From Azospirillum sp. B510 (lineage in GTDB: Bacteria; Pseudomonadota; Alphaproteobacteria; Azospirillales; Azospirillaceae): DNA of 64,000 nucleotides. The notes beneath the pieces are model-generated. The model saw only the letters and a program-made list of their open reading frames with translations. It was not told where the DNA came from and did not search any database. The stretch spans positions 1,269,001-1,333,000 of the forward strand of contig NC_013854.1 of the NCBI RefSeq assembly GCF_000010725.1, given 5' to 3'. A program made the translations under genes and the position numbers. How positions within the stretch are numbered: position 1 is the stretch's first letter; each line of letters opens with the position of its first letter. Shown here in pieces: positions 16,509-25,200 of the stretch.

Positions 16509-16859
16509 TCATGGCTCAGAACACTCTGCGACACGACTCGCCGCAGCAGAGTCGCTTGAGACGGTGACCGCGCCGCGCTGCGCAGCGAGCGCCTCGGCCG
16601 CCTGTTCGACGGACGGCGTTCTGGTGTCGAACCGGCTCGTAACCGGCAGCAGGTACACGCTATGTCCAGTCCGGACCACTTTCCCCTGCTTGGTCATGCG
16701 GGATTGAGCTACCGCGGTGCGATGGCCGAGGTGAGGCAAGCATTCAGCCGGGACAGGCGCCTTCGGGTCGAGCGGCCCGGTCAACGAGGCGATGGACAGG
16801 CTGGTCAGCACAGCGAAGATGCCGGTCGCGGAGATCGAGTGCCCGGACACCGGGTTCAC
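16509..16859 (-). CDS. Possible small exported protein (weak)
   Basis: A 116-residue frame from a GTG at 16859. It has a signal-like hydrophobic stretch (ATGIFAVLTSLSIASLTG) followed by a polar C-terminal part (VVRTGHSVYLLPVTSRFDTR). No ribosome site is evident at the GTG and no family was recognised. The frame is open further upstream to 17081. The hydrophobic leader is the only positive sign; it may equally be chance in GC-rich DNA. Confidence 0.25.
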   Translation of the reverse strand: MNPVSGHSISATGIFAVLTSLSIASLTGPLDPKAPVPAECLPHLGHRTAVAQSRMTKQGKVVRTGHSVYLLPVTSRFDTRTPSVEQAAEALAAQRGAVTVSSDSAAASRVAECSEP

Positions 16860-17226
16860 ATGAGGGCGGTGGCAAGGAACAGCTCGACGGACGCCGGACG
16901 GCCCGCGGGCGCGGTGGTCGGTCCGATGTGAACCGTTCAGCTCGGGCGAGGACTGACGGCGCGCAGGTAACGGGTCAACTGTGCACCGCCCCGCAACGCA
17001 GCCCGGCCGATCGGCGGAGTGAATGCCGGAGCCTGGGGATGAAAGGTTGCCGGGGTCCAACGGCGCTCCGCAGCCGCCCATCTCAAGCGCTCCCGCAGAA
17101 CATCGGCACCCTGCGGCAGGACACCACCGGCAGACAGGGGGAACTCCGATGGAAAATCGTCGGGTCGTACGGTGGCTGTATGCGGGCTGTCCATTTCACT
17201 GCTCCCTCATCATGCACAATCAAAAT

Positions 17227-17502
17227 CTAAAGGACTGATTCGTTTTCTTTTCCGCCTCGCCGTACCTGCCTGTCCGTAGAGTCGAGAAGTCGAAGCAGAT
17301 GTTCAGGGATCGGTTCCGCGAGTACCGGCGCAAACATGTCGCGCAGGCGTTGACGGATCGCATGGTCCTGGCGAAGCTTCAAGGCGACGTCCGGATTCCG
17401 GGCAAGGTGATCTTCGGCAAGACGGGCGCCGGCCGCATCCAGCCTGCCGCCGATATAATCCTCGAGGAAATCCTGAGTAACCTCCAGCATCCGCTTAGTC
17501 AT
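17227..17502 (-). CDS. Anti-sigma-factor-like small protein
   Basis: 91 residues. TQDFLEDYIGGRLDAAGARL, then DHLARNPDVALKLRQDHAIR and LRDMFAPVLAEPIPEHLL match the pattern of the cytoplasmic N-terminal domain of ECF anti-sigma factors (short helix, 'AxVEAHLAxxPE' helix, 'FxPVLxEPxPxRL' linker). It lacks the His/Cys zinc ligands of ZAS-type members and has no membrane segment, so it would be soluble. Its ATG overlaps the stop of the upstream sigma-like gene (ATGA at 17499-17502), so the two are translationally coupled, the normal layout of a sigma/anti-sigma pair. Family call by pattern; binding partner is inference. Confidence 0.6.
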   Translation of the reverse strand: MTKRMLEVTQDFLEDYIGGRLDAAGARLAEDHLARNPDVALKLRQDHAIRQRLRDMFAPVLAEPIPEHLLRLLDSTDRQVRRGGKENESVL

Positions 17503-17990
17503 CCGCCATCTCTCTGCGTTTGGGAAATCAATCCCAAGGGCATTCTGCCGAGGTGGTCGAGCGCGTCGCGCAGGGTCTGCCTGACTTCGGCCACCGGCAT
17601 CCGCGTGATGATCGCTGCTTCCTGATCGGAAAACTCCTCGATGGCCATCAGGAAGACGACCGCCTTCTGTACAAGGCTGAGCGCGCGAAACGCCAATTGC
17701 AGTCCGGGATCACGGCCATCCGCGATCTCGACCCCAGCCGGTGGCCCCCTTGCGGGGGAGATTGCGACTTTCGGCTGCTGCTTCCCGGTGGCTTCCCGGA
17801 CGATCAGGTCATGCAGAAAGGTAAACAGCCGGAACCGTGCACCGTCATGGGGTACACTGGAAGAATTCTTTCGGATGGACCGTAGAAAATCTTTCACGAT
17901 TTTATCAGCCAACTCCCGATCGCCGATCAAAGCGCGAGCATAAGCGCGAAGATCGGGAATCGATTGTTCCAGTAGGGACTCCGGAGACAT
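17499..17990 (-). CDS. Sigma-70-like (ECF/EcfG-type or PhyR sigma-domain-like) regulator
   Basis: 163 residues from the ATG at 17990, with GAGGAAAAAA just upstream. Region 2-like sequence is PDLRAYARALIGDRELADKI (residues 10-30) with RFRLFTFLHDLIVREAT; region 4-like sequence is LVQKAVVFLMAIEEFSDQEA, then ARMPVAEVRQTLRDALDHLG with the expected helix-turn-helix rhythm. The core is more divergent than a canonical ECF sigma, so it could be an active sigma or a sigma mimic like the PhyR N-terminal domain (without its receiver). It is coupled to the anti-sigma-like gene and is divergent from stress-type genes at 18262-21713. A GGAAC...CGTT promoter was looked for by eye and not found. Confidence 0.65.
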   Translation of the reverse strand: MSPESLLEQSIPDLRAYARALIGDRELADKIVKDFLRSIRKNSSSVPHDGARFRLFTFLHDLIVREATGKQQPKVAISPARGPPAGVEIADGRDPGLQLAFRALSLVQKAVVFLMAIEEFSDQEAAIITRMPVAEVRQTLRDALDHLGRMPLGLISQTQRDGG

Positions 17991-18261
17991 TTTTTTCCTC
18001 CATGGCAACGGATCGCGGTTGTCTCCGATCCGAATGCAATCGAAATCGTTATTCTTTATGATAACTCTTTCTTTATCTCTCTGTGGCAAACCATTCCGGC
18101 CTATTGAATCATCTTCAAAAAATAAAAAATGAGCATCCGTTCCCGGCAATGATACCTTTTGAGAGATCGTAATCAATCGCCCTGCCTGCCATATCAGAAC
18201 TACGCCTCTCCGCCCGAACATTCCTGCATGGACGGTCAGGCGCTTTCGAGGGAGCGCTCCG

Positions 18262-18522
18262 ATGTTTACGCGGACCAGCCGCAGAGTGGTGACTTTCGCC
18301 CAACCCTTCACCTTGAGCGGCATCGATGGGGTTCAGCCCGCCGGTTCCTACACGGTCGAAACCGATGAGGAACTGGTCGACGGCCTCTCATTCCCGGTCT
18401 ACCGACGTCTATCGACGATCATCGTGATTCCGGGACGGCCCGGCGAGATCGTCAGCAGCCAATCGGTCGCCGTCGATCCCGATGAGTTGGCGGAAGCCGA
18501 GCGGCGCGACGCCACCGGATGA
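18262..18522 (+). CDS. Small conserved hypothetical protein
   Basis: 86 residues beginning MFTRTSRRVVTFAQPFTLSG, then PAGSYTVETDEELVDGLSFP and VYRRLSTIIVIPGRPGE. Alphaproteobacteria commonly carry such small beta-rich proteins beside stress genes, but no function is known to me. A GGGAG ribosome site precedes the ATG. Its stop overlaps the desaturase start (ATGA at 18519-18522), so the two are co-translated. It is soluble, with no membrane segment. Confidence 0.7.
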   Translation: MFTRTSRRVVTFAQPFTLSGIDGVQPAGSYTVETDEELVDGLSFPVYRRLSTIIVIPGRPGEIVSSQSVAVDPDELAEAERRDATG

Positions 18523-19550
18523 GCGCCGCCTCCGACCGTCCAGGCGGACCGCCGGTCGGTTCCATCGGCGGTGAGCGGATACGGGCCGCGCTGCGGGCCT
18601 ATCAGCACCCCAGCCTGCCCGAAAGCCTCGGCCAAATCGCGACGTCGTTCCTGCCGTTCCTGGCCTGCTGGTGGCTGATGTACCTCAGCCTTGGCGTCCA
18701 CTATGGCCTGACGCTGCTATTGGCGATTCCAGCGGCCGGTTTCCTGATCCGCATCTTCATCATTCAGCACGATTGCGGCCACGGCGCCTTCTTCCGGTCC
18801 CACCGGGCCAACCACATCGTCGGAGCCGTCTGCGGCGTGCTGACCCTGACACCCTATGCGAACTGGCGGCGGCAGCATGCCGGCCACCATGCCCACTGGA
18901 ACAATCTCGACCAGCGGCTGAGCGGCGCGGACATCTATTCAAGCTGCCTGACGCTGGAGGAATACCTCGCGCTGGACCGTCGCAGCCGCTTTTTCCATCG
19001 CCTGCTGCGCCAACCGGCTCTCGCCCTGTTGCTGCTGCCGCCGCTGGTCTTTCTGGTGCTCTACCGCATTCCCTTCGACACGCCGAAGGGCTGGCATCGG
19101 GAACGCTGGTCGGTCCATGGCACCAACCTCGCGATCGCGGCCCTCTTCGTCGGGCTCGGCAATCTGTTGGGCTTTCGCAACGTGCTTCTGGTCCAGTTGC
19201 CGATCTCCATCCTCGGTGCGATCGCCGGGGTCTGGCTGTTCTCGGTGCAGCACCGGTTCGAGCAGGCGCTGTGGGCGCGGCAGAGGGATTGGACCTTCAT
19301 CGACGCCGCCTTGCGGGGAAGCTCGTACCTGCGGCTGCCCCGGCTCCTGCAATGGTTCACCGGGAACATCGGCTTCCATCACGTCCATCACCTGAATCCG
19401 CGAATCCCCAACTACCGGCTGGAAGCCTGTCATCGGCAGATTCCAGCGCTGACTGCGATCCCCGCCCTGACCCTGGGTTCGGCCATCCGCAGCCGGCACC
19501 TCTGGCTGTGGGACGAGGCGCGAGGCCGGCTGGTCGGTTTTCCGCGTTGA
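18519..19550 (+). CDS. Membrane fatty acid desaturase
   Basis: 343 residues with the three histidine boxes of the membrane desaturase/hydroxylase superfamily: HDCGHGAFF (near residue 86), HAGHHAHW (near 122) and HHVHHL (near 289). Four or so membrane spans lie around them (for example FLPFLACWWLMYLSLGVHYG). These boxes bind the di-iron centre that introduces a double bond into membrane lipid acyl chains. Regioselectivity cannot be inferred. It is coupled to the small gene before it and sits in a stress-type cluster, so a membrane-fluidity role under stress is a reasonable inference. Confidence 0.9.
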   Translation: MSAASDRPGGPPVGSIGGERIRAALRAYQHPSLPESLGQIATSFLPFLACWWLMYLSLGVHYGLTLLLAIPAAGFLIRIFIIQHDCGHGAFFRSHRANHIVGAVCGVLTLTPYANWRRQHAGHHAHWNNLDQRLSGADIYSSCLTLEEYLALDRRSRFFHRLLRQPALALLLLPPLVFLVLYRIPFDTPKGWHRERWSVHGTNLAIAALFVGLGNLLGFRNVLLVQLPISILGAIAGVWLFSVQHRFEQALWARQRDWTFIDAALRGSSYLRLPRLLQWFTGNIGFHHVHHLNPRIPNYRLEACHRQIPALTAIPALTLGSAIRSRHLWLWDEARGRLVGFPR

Positions 19551-19863
19551 GCCGTCTTGGCCGAATTGCTCATTTCATCTTGGTCGCAGCGGACCGTCTT
19601 GAATTGAATAGAGATCAATCCGCGTCATAGATTGTTTGGAGCCGCCATCCGCCGGAATTGCATAATTCGCAATAAAGATAAACAGAAGCAAAGCGATGAA
19701 AGAATTAGAAAGTTCGCGTAATTTGTTTTTTGCAGAGCGCCCGGTATTGTAATTTTGCAGTGCAGCACGATATGTGGTCAAGCCGATCCGGCAGGACGGT
19801 TTGGGTTGAGCGAAGAACTCCCCAAAGCGAGCCGGACGAAACAATCGCTACAAGGAAATCATC
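19551..19863. other. Intergenic, AT-rich, likely phasin promoter region
   Basis: 313 bp without a gene. The middle (about 19610-19760) is AT-rich. I could not assign a promoter with confidence. It ends with an AAGGA ribosome site before the phasin-like gene. Confidence 0.45.
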
Positions 19864-20430
19864 ATGGCTGACGGCAACCCTCCGGCCCACCGTATCCACA
19901 GTGCGGCGGACGAGGCGGCGGAAACCACGGGCGCTTCCGCTCCCCACATCCGAAGCGCCGGCGACGAAACGGCGGGCAAGCGGGAAGCGTCGGCCGCACA
20001 GCGCTCCCCACAGCCCGACAGCGAAACCGATCGGGCCGCCAGGGATTTCGCCAAGCGGGCAACCGGCTGGGCGGCGCAGCAGCGCAACCGGGTTCCCGAC
20101 CCCGAGCGGAACGCGGGCGGTCGGGGAGACGGGATGCCGACGGGCGGACAAAATCTCGCCCTTGCCCAACAGTTCGGCGGCGCGATGACCAGTGCCTACG
20201 GCGCCGTCTACACCGAGTTGATCCAGCAGATGCAACGCGCTGCCGCCCGTCAGACGGAGATGCTGGGCGACCTGAGCCAGATCCGCGGTCCCGGCGAAGC
20301 CTTCGCGATCGGACAGCGGTATATGATGCAGGGAATGATGGATCTGCTCGGCAGCAACATGCGGTTGGCCCAGTCCTCCTTCGACGCGGTCAAGACCGCC
20401 GGCCGGGCCACGGGACAGCGCGATACCTGA
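19864..20430 (+). CDS. Phasin-family-like protein
   Basis: 188 residues. The first ~90 are polar and low-complexity (two imperfect copies of an IHSAADEAAETTGASAPH / IRSAGDETAGKREASAAQ unit). The C-terminal ~100 form an amphipathic helix resembling phasin_2: TSAYGAVYTELIQQMQRAAA, then GPGEAFAIGQRYMMQGMMDL and NMRLAQSSFDAVKTAG. Phasins coat polyhydroxyalkanoate granules, and some act in stress. The duplicated N-terminal unit is unusual. It is followed by DUF2382 stress proteins. Family call moderate. Confidence 0.65.
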   Translation: MADGNPPAHRIHSAADEAAETTGASAPHIRSAGDETAGKREASAAQRSPQPDSETDRAARDFAKRATGWAAQQRNRVPDPERNAGGRGDGMPTGGQNLALAQQFGGAMTSAYGAVYTELIQQMQRAAARQTEMLGDLSQIRGPGEAFAIGQRYMMQGMMDLLGSNMRLAQSSFDAVKTAGRATGQRDT

Positions 20431-20509
20431 CGTCGGCCACTCCCGGACGGGCTGCGCCGCGGCCCTTCGGGAAGGCGGACGATACGACGCATAGACGGGA
20501 GAGCGACCG

Positions 20510-20938
20510 ATGGTCATGGTGCAGAACGATCCGGTCCGGATCGAACGCGAAGCCGTGCCGATAATCGAGGAATCTGCGACCGTCGGCAAACAGTCGCATG
20601 TCACCGAGACGGTCCAGGCCCGCACGGTTATCCACGAACGCGAACAGCCGATCGACGTTCAATTGTCGTCTTCGGCGATCACGATCGAACGGGTGCCGGT
20701 CAACCGTTTCATCGACGACCCGATCCCCGACCGCCAGGACGGCGATACCACGATCATCTCGGTCATCGAAGAGGTGGCCGTGGTGGAGATGCGGCTGAAA
20801 CTGGTGGAGGAGGTGCGGATCACCCGCCGCACCGAAACCCGACGACTGCACGACACCGTCACCGTCCGCAGACAGGACGTGACCATCGAACGGCGGACTC
20901 CGGACGACCGATCCGGAAACGACCTCACAGACCGCTGA
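20510..20938 (+). CDS. DUF2382 (YsnF/AvaK-type) stress protein
   Basis: 142 residues made almost wholly of the YsnF/AvaK beta-rich repeat: IEREAVPIIEESATVGKQSH, TVIHEREQPIDVQLSSSAIT, then MRLKLVEEVRITRRTETRRL and TVTVRRQDVTIERR. Many alternate charged residues are typical of the family, which is stress-associated but has no known biochemical activity. A GGGAG ribosome site precedes the ATG. It lies 34 bp before a longer paralogue, so they are probably co-expressed. Confidence 0.85.
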   Translation: MVMVQNDPVRIEREAVPIIEESATVGKQSHVTETVQARTVIHEREQPIDVQLSSSAITIERVPVNRFIDDPIPDRQDGDTTIISVIEEVAVVEMRLKLVEEVRITRRTETRRLHDTVTVRRQDVTIERRTPDDRSGNDLTDR

Positions 20939-20972
20939 CATCCGCGGCCCTCAATTCAAATGGAGACAGACC

Positions 20973-21713
20973 ATGAGTAAGATGATCGTAGGCTTGTACA
21001 AGGAGCCGAACGCAGCGAAGACCGCTTTCCAGGCCCTCGTGGCGGCCGGTTGCCGGGACGAGGATCTCGAGACCTTCAACGAGGCCGCCGGCAGCGAACG
21101 CGCCATCGAGGAATTGCTGGAGCACGGCTTCGACAAGGACATGGCGCAACGCTACGCCTCCGCCGTCCAGCAGGGGCACACCCTGCTGATGGCCGACATC
21201 GCCGACAAGGATGCGGATGCCGCCCAGGCGATCCTGGAAGACAACGGCGCCATGGACCTGGCCGACGCCGGACGCCAAGCCGAGAAGCGGGCCGGAAAGG
21301 ACAATAACGGCAAGGCCCAACATAAGGCGACCGAAGAGACCGTCATCCCGGTGATCGAGGAGGAGGTCGAGATCGGCAAGCGCCAGACCACCGGCAGCGT
21401 CCGGGTTTCCAGCGAAGTCACCGAAACCCCGGTTCGCAAGACCGTCCACCTTCGTGACGAGACGGTGGGAGTCGAACAGCGCAAGGCCGACCGCGCGCCG
21501 AGCAAGGCCGAAGCCGATGCCGCCTTCACCGGGAAGACCGTCGAGATGACGGCCACCAGCGAGACGGCGAAGGTCGCCAAGGAGGCCCGGGTGGTGGGCG
21601 AAGTCGTTCTGGAGAAGTCCGCCAGCGAGCGGGAGGAAACGGTCGAGACCACGGCACGCCGCACCGACGTGAAGGTCGAACGCGCCGGCGGCAAGCCGCA
21701 GGCGAAACGTTGA
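20973..21713 (+). CDS. General stress protein with GsP17M-like N-terminus and DUF2382
   Basis: 246 residues. Residues 1-90 (MSKMIVGLYKEPNAAKTAFQ onward, with ALVAAGCRDEDLETFNEAAG) match the pattern of the general stress protein 17M-like domain with a flavin-reductase-style alpha/beta repeat. Residues 110-235 hold a YsnF/AvaK domain (TEETVIPVIEEEVEIGKRQT, SSEVTETPVRKTVHLRDETV). The two-domain layout is common in alphaproteobacterial stress islands. It is a paralogue of the shorter gene before it. The function is unknown; a stress-protective role is inferred from the family. Confidence 0.85.
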   Translation: MSKMIVGLYKEPNAAKTAFQALVAAGCRDEDLETFNEAAGSERAIEELLEHGFDKDMAQRYASAVQQGHTLLMADIADKDADAAQAILEDNGAMDLADAGRQAEKRAGKDNNGKAQHKATEETVIPVIEEEVEIGKRQTTGSVRVSSEVTETPVRKTVHLRDETVGVEQRKADRAPSKAEADAAFTGKTVEMTATSETAKVAKEARVVGEVVLEKSASEREETVETTARRTDVKVERAGGKPQAKR

Positions 21714-22265
21714 TCCACCGGCGGCCGCCCTGTCCAAATCGCAGGGCGACCGCCACCCCTGCTCCAGCGAGAGCAATGGCGTCGATCCGGAATGTCGATG
21801 GCTTCAACCAAACGGATTCCATTCAGAAATGAACAGCAAGTCCAGACCGTCAATGCCAAAGCGCGTTGAAAATATAGCGCGAATTCATTCGCATGCATAT
21901 AATAAGGCCAGAATCAATCGACCATTAAACATATTGTATACTCCGATCAACAATAATCGTATTTGTATTAATTTAAGAGACTAGATATTGAATTTTTTAT
22001 CTTCTTTTGTCATACGCCTAAAAGCACTCTTTGTTTTTCGGATAGCCCTGTATAAACAGCTAATGCTGATCTTAGGTCGATCTGCTTCGAACCGGATCGA
22101 TCGACGTATGACAAACCAGGAAGCCGTATGCCCCGCACTACGCTGTCATGCTCCGCCGATCCGACAACGGTTCCATTCTTCTGGATGGTCGAAGCCCATG
22201 GTATGACCAAGCGGCATCGGTGAAGCGTTTGAAGGCGGGCGTCGCTCGTCCGACCAGAGGATGAC
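21714..22265. other. Intergenic, AT-rich, no gene recognised
   Basis: 552 bp between the DUF2382 gene and the large signalling gene. Positions about 21850-22060 are AT-rich and probably hold the promoter of the signalling gene. Small frames here show no family resemblance. Confidence 0.5.
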
Positions 22266-25200
22266 ATGCAAGACCCCCATGACCGCGACCGCGCAACCGC
22301 CGCACGTTCCGGTTCTGCTGGGGGGCCGGCAAGGCGGCATGGTCGCAGCCCGGCCGCATTGGTGGCGGTTGGGGCCTCGGCAGGCGGACTGAAGGCGATC
22401 ACCGCGCTGCTGAACGGACTGCCGACGGACAGCAGGCTGGCCGTGGTGGTGATCCAGCACCGGACACCTCACAACGAGTCGCTGCTGATCGACCTGCTGT
22501 CGCAAAGCACCGCCCTGCCGATCGCCACCGCCGAATCCGGAATGGTCATCGAGGCCGGGCATATCTACATCGCTCCCGCAGGCCGCATCCTCACCCTGAG
22601 CCAGGGCGCCTTCGCCATCGCGGAGTCGCCGGAAGGGCGGGTTGCGCTGCCCATCGACGCCTTCTTCAGTTCCCTTGGCATCGCCAGCCAACAGAATGCC
22701 ATCTGTGTGGTGTTGTCGGGAACCGGGGCCGACGGGTCGATCGGCCTGAAGGTGGTCAAGGAGTGCGGTGGGCTGGTGGTGGCCCAGGATCCGACCACCG
22801 CCGAATTCGACAGCATGCCGTGCAAGGCGATCGCGACCGGTTTGGTCGATTACGTGCTGGCGCCGGACCGCATGGCCGAGGCGATCGCCGCCTATGTCCG
22901 GCAGCCCTATGTCGGGGAGATCGAAGAGAACGCCTTCCCGCCGGACAGCGAGGCGCTCGACCATATTCTCGGCCTGATGGAGGCTCAGAGCCATCGCGAC
23001 TACCGCGCCTACAAGACGCGGACGCTGATGCGCCGCATCGAGCGGCGCATGGGAATCCACCAGATCGGCAGTCTGCGGGACTACAGCGAATTCCTTGGAA
23101 CCCACCCCGCCGAACTGGAGCAACTGTCCCGCGACATCCTGATCAGCGTGACGCGCTTCTTCCGAGATCCCGACGCCTTTGCACTGCTCGACGAAACGGT
23201 CCTGACCCCCATGGTGCGCGACCGGGAGCCGGGGCGACCGATCCGGGTGTGGGTCCCGGGCTGCGCCACCGGCGAAGAGGCCTATTCCATCGCGATGCTT
23301 CTGCTGGAGGCCTGCGCGGCGGCGAACAAGAGCTGCGACATCAAGGTGTTCGGTTCCGACGTCGACAAGCATGCGCTGGAGGTCGCCCGGGCGGGAACCT
23401 ATCCGGAAACCATCGCGGCCGATGTTTCACCCCAGCGGCTTTCCCGATTCTTCACCAGGGTCGACGGCGACTACAAGGTGACCAGGACGCTGCGGGAAGC
23501 GGTTTCCTTCGCGCTCCAGAACATGATCAGCGATCCGCCCTTCTCCAACCTGGATCTGATCAGTTGCCGGAACGTCCTGATCTATATCGATCCGTCGGTG
23601 CAGCAGTCGATCTTGGAGCTGTTCCATTTCGGACTGGCGGAGGGCGGCACCCTGTTCCTGGGGTCGGCGGAAGGCGTCAATTCCCGCGGCGATCTCTTCA
23701 CGCCGCTGTCAAAGAAATGGCGGCTGTTCCGCAAGCTCGGCCACGGCCGCAGAACCGGGATGGCGTTGCAGACCACGGTCGGCGCCCGATGCGGTCCGGT
23801 CCTGGCGTCACCGGTCGCCGCCCGGGTCAGCCCGGCGGAAATCACCCGGCAGGCTCTGTTGCTCGCCTATGCGCCTGCCGCGGTCCTGATCGACCTGCAA
23901 CACCGGCTGCTCTACCTCTACGGCCCGACCGGCGACTTCCTCGACCTGCCGACCGGCGAGTTGCCGCAGGATCTGATGGCGATGATGCGGGGCGACCTGC
24001 GCATCAAGGTGCGGGCCGCCCTGGAACAGGCGGTGGCGTCGGGTCAGCGGGTGAACGTCGGCGGCATCCGGCAGAAGCGCTCCGGCGCGCTCGTCCTCGT
24101 CACGGTCACCGTCACGCCGGTCAGCCACCCGCGCACATCGGAGCGGTTATTGCTGGTCACCTTCGCCCGCGGACCGGGTGCGACCGCCGCGCCGGCTGCC
24201 GTGACGGAGCCGGAAGAGCTGTCCGAACAGGCCGATCTGTCGGTTGCCGAGGCCATGGAACATGAGCTGAGGGTAACGCGCGAGGAGCTGAGCGCCACCA
24301 TCCAGGAGTTGGAGGCATCGAACGAGGCCCTGCGCGCAGCCAACGAGGAAATCCTATCGGTCAACGAGGAGCTTCAGTCGTCCGGCGAGGAGATGGAGAC
24401 CTCCAAGGAGGAACTGCAGTCCCTGAACGAGGAGCTGAGCACCGTCAACAGCCAGCTTCAGGAGAAGGTCGACGAGTTGGAAGCCATCACCAACGACCTG
24501 ACCAATCTGCTGACCAGCACCGACATCGCCACCCTGTTCCTGTCGCCGGACCTGCGGGTCAAGCGGTTCACCGCCCCGGCCACCCGCCTGTTCTCCCTGA
24601 TCCCGACAGATATCGGGCGGCCGATCACCGACGTCGCCCGTCACTTCGCCGATCCCGCGCTGCTGGACGACCTGCAGGCGGTCCTGGCCTCGCTGACCCC
24701 GCGGGAACGCGAGGTGGAAACCGCGGACGGGGCGACACTGCTGCGTCATGTCCATCCCTACCGGACCCAGGACAACCGGATCGAAGGGACGGTCATCACC
24801 TTCAGCGACGTCACGCCGATGAAACGGGTCGCCGCGACGCTGAGCCGGCGGGTGCGTCAGCAACGGCTGATCGCCGATCTGGGCCGCCGGGCACTGGAGG
24901 GCGAGGAGCCCGGCCTTCTGCTGCATTCCGCCGCCGGCCTGATCGCGGACACCTTCGGCGCCGATCGCGTCGGCATCTTCGGCCCTTCCAAGGACGCCAA
25001 GGGGCTGGTGTTGCTTGAGGGAACCGGCTGGACCCAGCCCGACGGCGTCCCGCGGGAAATCCCGATCGATCCGTCGACGCTGCTCGGTCAGGTGTTCTGG
25101 TCGAAGCAGCCGCTGATCGTCGGAGATTTCGCCGCCGACCGGCGGACCCCCGGCGTTCCGTCCTCCCCCGAAGCCGGGATCGCCAGCGGCGTCGGCGTCG

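Larger units (their letters stand above)
15843..17226. other. Long stretch with no convincing gene
   Basis: About 1.4 kb between the DUF3313 pseudogene and the anti-sigma-like gene. Forward frames at 15852-16199 and 16040-16567 have no recognisable family and unusual composition. The first might be a 67-residue protein starting near 15996 (MESGVEQTPEAYLNVWAE), but its 3' end runs through a long hairpin at 16147-16190. One weak reverse frame is listed separately. Part of the region (about 16215-16430) is AT-richer than its surroundings. It may be decayed DNA. Confidence 0.5.

Noticed and set aside
15852..16567. Two overlapping forward frames after the pseudogene
   Set aside because: No family pattern, odd composition, and a hairpin crosses the end of the first.
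17990..20510. General stress response (GGAAC-N-CGTT) promoters before the stress genes
   Set aside because: I looked by eye on both strands; only partial matches with wrong spacing were seen. A proper motif scan is needed.
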